From: CAZDJQ01 sp964505765
GTDB taxonomy: Bacteria; Patescibacteriota; Microgenomatia; UBA12405; JAHJSD01
DNA length: 6,703 bases
Assembly (NCBI GenBank): GCA_964505765.1
Contig: CAZDJQ010000035.1
Location: 1-6,703 of the forward strand
Direction: 5' to 3'
Both the position numbers and the translations under genes were made by a program. Positions 4,147 through 6,703 of this stretch are shown piece after piece; the first letter of the stretch is position 1; the number at the start of each line of letters is the position of its first letter. Under the pieces are notes generated by a model. The model did no database searches and was not told the origin of the DNA. It saw only the letters and a list, made by a program, of their open reading frames with translations.

Positions 4147-4175
4147 ATTATAATCCCTTTAATTTTCAAAATCAA
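4147..4175 (-). promoter_or_regulatory. Sigma-70-type promoter of the structured RNA and methyltransferase
   Basis: A perfect -10 box TATAAT (4152-4147) lies exactly 17 bp from TTGATT (4175-4170), which matches the -35 consensus at four of six positions. The expected start is the A at about 4140. It stands in the only sizeable gap between closely packed genes, 20 nt downstream of the stop of the 57-aa gene. No other place in the window shows boxes and spacing of this quality. Confidence 0.75.
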
Positions 4176-4194
4176 CCTTTTTCTGAAAAATTTT

Positions 4195-4368
4195 CTATTC
4201 CCTCCATCCCTGCTTGGGTTTAAAATCTAAACAGGCTTCATCATCTGGCTCTACATACTCCCATTCTCCTGGCTCTATAAGTGCATTTGAATGTTCCCAG
4301 CATACGTGTATGCAGTCGTCAAACATTTTACACCCACCACAGACATGGCAATCTTTAAGTAATGACAC
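4195..4368 (-). CDS. Cysteine-rich microprotein, GTG start (57 aa)
   Basis: GGGAGGTGAAAG precedes a GTG at 4368, a strong ribosome-binding site at good spacing; it overlaps the stop of the 39-aa gene. No ATG near the start fits, so GTG is the likely codon. The product begins MSLLKDCHVCGGCKMFDDCIHVCWEH, with C7, C10, C13, C19 and C23 and H8/H21/H26 as possible metal ligands, plus C46 further on. The C-terminal part is acidic (EPGEWEYVEPDDEACLDF). It could bind zinc or, less likely, an iron-sulfur cluster. I recognise no family. It ends 20 nt before the -35 box of the downstream promoter. Confidence 0.65.
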   Translation of the reverse strand: MSLLKDCHVCGGCKMFDDCIHVCWEHSNALIEPGEWEYVEPDDEACLDFKPKQGWRE

Positions 4369-4371
4369 CTT

Positions 4372-4491
4372 TCACCTCCCTATAAAATCAATACTTGGTT
4401 CCCATATCCCGATTAAAAAAAGCAATACAAACATAACCAGGACAGCCAATAAGAACAATCCGAGCAATGCCTTTTTAGTAAGCCTTCTCAT
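4372..4491 (-). CDS. Membrane microprotein (39 aa)
   Basis: GAGAGGTGAAAA precedes the ATG at 4491. The product starts with the basic MRRLTKKA and then has a long hydrophobic helix (LLGLFLLAVLVMFVLLFLIGIW, about residues 9-30), ending in a short tail EPSIDFIGR. This is a single membrane span with the positive end inside. The ribosome-binding site of the following 57-aa gene covers its last codons and stop (GGG AGG TGA), so the two are probably translated together. It begins 22 nt after the terminator behind the gp3-like gene, with no promoter visible between them. Function unknown. Confidence 0.62.
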   Translation of the reverse strand: MRRLTKKALLGLFLLAVLVMFVLLFLIGIWEPSIDFIGR

Positions 4492-4512
4492 TTTTCACCT
4501 CTCATCCTTGAT

Positions 4513-4544
4513 AAAAAAGGGGCAAGCCCCGAAAAGCCTGCCCC
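4513..4544 (-). terminator. Intrinsic terminator after the gp3-like gene
   Basis: On the minus strand GGGGCAGGC (4544-4536) pairs with GGCTTGCCCC (4528-4519) around a short loop, with one G-T pair, and is followed by six T (4518-4513). This is a standard rho-independent terminator, 31 nt after the stop of the gp3-like gene. Two small genes follow without a visible promoter, so it may be leaky or subject to anti-termination. Confidence 0.8.
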
Positions 4545-4574
4545 CGTAAAAAAAGGAGGGTTAAGCATCTTCCC

Positions 4575-5546
4575 TCAGTCTTCCTTGTCAAACAAGCGGT
4601 CATCGCCTTTTTCCATCAAAAGTGCATGAGTCTGCTTCTCGTAAAATTCCATTGCCTCTGCAAACTCGCCTGGTGTTTTTAACTCCTCTATTCTTTCCTG
4701 CTGTTTCGGTGTGGTTTTGCCTCCAGCCTCGTAAAACTTATCAAGTACACGCTCAAGTTCTTTCCTATATTTTTCTTGTGCCTGAGTTTCAGCGCTTTCA
4801 AGGCTTTTCTTTTCATCTTCTTTTTCTTCCCCCTTGAATCCGTTTTCTGGATAAAACAAATCGTCTTTGGATTCATCGGGCACCGGGATCTCCGCAGACA
4901 TCAATGCTTTTTCTGGTTCAATCTGCCCAAGTCGCTGAATCTCCCTTGCTGAAATATTATCCAAATCAATCTGAAGCGTATAATGTTTTCCAGTTTTTGG
5001 TTTCCCGCCTTCAATTCTCTGTGTGGTTGTCGGTACTCGTTTAAGAACCAAAGGTATCATCCGTATCCTTCCAGTCAGAGCCCGAATATAATCAATCCCG
5101 CTGTTTATATCCACTATCGAATTCCAGGAGCTTGTTGTAATCTGCCAAACGCCTGCACCTTTAACATCCGGTAGCATAAACTGTAGAATACCAATTCTTT
5201 TGCATTTTTTGTCATCTAAATGTTTGCATGGACATTCAATTTCTTTCATGCCTCCCAGCTCCTCATCCCAAGTCATGGCGCACTCACCGTCTCCCTTGCA
5301 CCTTAGCAAGTCGTAGGAATATCGCTTGTAATATTGTTGAAAAAAGATTTCTGGGTCTTCAATTGGGAACATGATTTTCAGCTCCTTTGGCTCCTCTCCA
5401 TAAACCTCCTGTACTATGGGTGGGCACACAAAATAGTCTACCTCAGCCGGATATTCCTTGCCATCTTTGTTTTTCTTTTTGATTCCCAAGTGAATTTTTC
5501 CTAATCTTGGAAGTCGCCTTTTCTCTGTTACATTCTTAATTGGCAT
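4575..5546 (-). CDS. gp3-like recombination directionality factor family protein (323 aa)
   Basis: The first 220 residues resemble the gp3-like family of phage proteins, named after the phiC31 gp3 factor that turns its serine integrase from integration to excision. Visible blocks are YFVCPPIVQEVYGEEPKEL (38-56), an FQQYYKRY segment, a cysteine cluster C83, C89, C105, C107, C115 (CKGDGEC...CPCKHL...CK) likely to hold zinc, GILQFMLPDVKGAGVWQITTSSWNSI (119-144) and ALTGRIRMIPLVLKR (156-170). A charged, probably helical extension of about 100 residues follows, longer than in phiC31 gp3. No integrase is visible in this window, so an RDF role is inferred from the family; some relatives are annotated only as metal-binding proteins. 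The start at 5546 has AAGGAGG 7 nt upstream, inside the end of the nuclease gene. A terminator follows the stop. Confidence 0.75.
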   Translation of the reverse strand: MPIKNVTEKRRLPRLGKIHLGIKKKNKDGKEYPAEVDYFVCPPIVQEVYGEEPKELKIMFPIEDPEIFFQQYYKRYSYDLLRCKGDGECAMTWDEELGGMKEIECPCKHLDDKKCKRIGILQFMLPDVKGAGVWQITTSSWNSIVDINSGIDYIRALTGRIRMIPLVLKRVPTTTQRIEGGKPKTGKHYTLQIDLDNISAREIQRLGQIEPEKALMSAEIPVPDESKDDLFYPENGFKGEEKEDEKKSLESAETQAQEKYRKELERVLDKFYEAGGKTTPKQQERIEELKTPGEFAEAMEFYEKQTHALLMEKGDDRLFDKED

Positions 5547-5548
5547 TT

Positions 5549-6682
5549 TTACGCCTCCTTTATTGTGATTTTATCCTGATACTCAATCTTTTTGGCTCGC
5601 TCAAAAATCTCCGGGTCAAGCTCGCCATCCTTAATGGCTTTTCGCATAAGCGTGATGCTTGGCTTGCTGAAGAAGTGCCACCTATCTTTAGCTTCTTTTA
5701 ACAGATAATCCAAATCAAGATTGGTTTGTTTTGAAAATTTATGACAGATGAGCGTTCCGTCTTTTTCGATCTGCCCTACTCCTGTAGCCTTGAAATATTT
5801 CATAAGAAGCTCATAGATTTCACTGAGTTTGCCTTTAAGATCCTTTTCCTCTCTCTTGAGCTTGATGTATTGTTCGGCTGCGGAATCTACCAATTCCTTT
5901 CCTGGCTTCTCTATGGACTTATCGGTCTCAAAGACCGGCTCCTCGGATTTTGGTACGCCTTGCCAGCAGTATTCAGAAAACCGGCAGTACTGACATTCGA
6001 TGCTGTCTCTTTCATATTTACGCTGTGGAATTTGTTCTTTTTCAATGGCTTCCCCCAAAGCCTTGAAGCGTTGCTTTATTTCCTGGATTCTTTTAACATT
6101 ATAGGGAATCTTCCATCCCCTATATGGAAAATCAGAAATAGGCCAGCCTTCAACATAGAGGATATAGCCATAATCATTAACTTTTCTTTGCCTGAGGCTC
6201 CTACTTTTCTTTGCACAAGCTATATAGAAAAGCAGCTGATCAATTTCTTTGGTATCGGGGGCTTCGCTTAAAAAGCCATAAGGATTCTTAGCCTTAATTT
6301 CTGTAACGGAAAGACTGCCATTTTTTTCCTTTATGAAACAGTCTAAACGGCCGCTTACATCAACTTCCAGGTCTTCCAATCCGTATTCAATGTTTCGTGA
6401 GCTGTCAACAATTCTTTTTTCTCTTAGCCTGAATTGAACTTCCTCATGGTGCATATTCCCGTGCCTAAAGAGCACAAGGGTCTTATCTGCAAGGGTTCGT
6501 TTTTTTTCTGGATGCTTGAAATGATAATAAACCTCTCGATCACCCTTGCCTACGTCGCTTACGTAGAAATACCGCCGGGGTTCCTTGTCTCTCTGCCCGG
6601 ATCCCCTTTGCCATTCATCCCTGTATGAGTCTATAAGCTCACTTATGATACGATTATTTCTCTCTAATTCCTGTATTTCCAT
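5549..6682 (-). CDS. Cas4/RecB-type PD-(D/E)XK exonuclease, phage type (377 aa)
   Basis: The nuclease core has the expected order: GNMHHEE (75-81) with the motif I histidine, VSGRLDCFI (109-117) with D114, VTEIKAK (126-132) with E128-x-K130, and DQLLFYI (148-154) giving the QxxxY motif. CQYCRFSEYC (C230, C233, C239) is the C-terminal part of a Cas4/AddB-like 4Fe-4S site. The N-terminal cysteine that usually follows the VSD-type block is missing: YFYVSDVGKGDREVYY has none. After the core, residues 255-377 form a helical extension (IKLKREEKDLKGKL...) similar to tails seen in other phage exonucleases. A role in recombination or DNA-end processing is likely. With no cas1 or cas2 nearby a CRISPR role is not supported. 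AAGGAGG lies 5-6 nt before the ATG at 6682. Confidence 0.83.
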   Translation of the reverse strand: MEIQELERNNRIISELIDSYRDEWQRGSGQRDKEPRRYFYVSDVGKGDREVYYHFKHPEKKRTLADKTLVLFRHGNMHHEEVQFRLREKRIVDSSRNIEYGLEDLEVDVSGRLDCFIKEKNGSLSVTEIKAKNPYGFLSEAPDTKEIDQLLFYIACAKKSRSLRQRKVNDYGYILYVEGWPISDFPYRGWKIPYNVKRIQEIKQRFKALGEAIEKEQIPQRKYERDSIECQYCRFSEYCWQGVPKSEEPVFETDKSIEKPGKELVDSAAEQYIKLKREEKDLKGKLSEIYELLMKYFKATGVGQIEKDGTLICHKFSKQTNLDLDYLLKEAKDRWHFFSKPSITLMRKAIKDGELDPEIFERAKKIEYQDKITIKEA

Positions 6683-6703
6683 TACTTCCTCCTTTTTTTA
6701 TTT

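Noticed and set aside
4688..4876. Minus-strand frame of 62 codons inside the gp3-like gene
   Set aside because: It lies in the lysine-rich extension in another frame and has no start signal; it is composition-driven.
5741..6271. Long plus-strand frame (176 codons) opposite the nuclease gene
   Set aside because: It is antisense to a gene with clear nuclease motifs, lacks a ribosome-binding site and shows no recognisable protein features.
5549..6682. CRISPR adaptation gene cas4
   Set aside because: No cas1, cas2, effector or repeat array is visible, and neighbours are phage recombination genes; a stand-alone phage nuclease fits better.

Overview
The window reads as part of the early or accessory region of a bacteriophage or prophage (or a closely related mobile element) from an unidentified bacterium. 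The evidence is the gene content: a Cas4/RecB-type nuclease, a gp3-like recombination directionality factor, an MT-A70 adenine methyltransferase, a two-domain phage replication initiator, a Lar-type anti-restriction protein, a Gp37/Gp68-type protein and many microproteins. Every supported gene lies on the minus strand, so the map reads from right (6682) to left (1). Genes are tightly packed with ATGA, TGATG and 14-17 nt overlaps, Shine-Dalgarno sequences are strong (GGAGG, GGAGAG), and TGA is used as a stop, so the standard bacterial code fits. The base composition is AT-rich. I cannot name the host.

Layout in transcription order. (1) 6682-4575: Cas4-like PD-(D/E)XK nuclease, then a zinc-type gp3-like protein, closed by an intrinsic terminator at 4513-4544. 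(2) 4491-4195: a 39-aa membrane peptide and a 57-aa cysteine-rich peptide with a GTG start. (3) 4175-4028: the best promoter in the window (TTGATT, 17 bp, TATAAT) followed by a compact structured RNA of about 113 nt that ends in a long hairpin and a U-rich run. This is either a small RNA or an attenuated leader. (4) 4015-2614: MT-A70 methyltransferase with a variant DPDW motif, overlapping by 14 nt a small PD-(D/E)XK-like protein. (5) 2577-1699: replication initiator. The DNA for its inter-domain linker holds two 15-bp direct repeats beside a stretch that is almost pure A+T, like the lambda O/ori arrangement. (6) 1702-377: Lar and seven other small genes (membrane peptides, a zinc-ribbon-like protein and one unclassified protein), three of them starting from copies of one repeated ribosome-binding/start module. 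(7) 373-1: the amino end of a Gp37/Gp68 (DUF5131) protein, cut by the window edge.

Together the genes suggest control of integration and excision, recombination, replication start and protection from host restriction. The parts I find least explained are the structured RNA in front of the methyltransferase/nuclease pair, the repeated start module and the cluster of membrane microproteins. Family calls come from recognised motifs, not from a database search.
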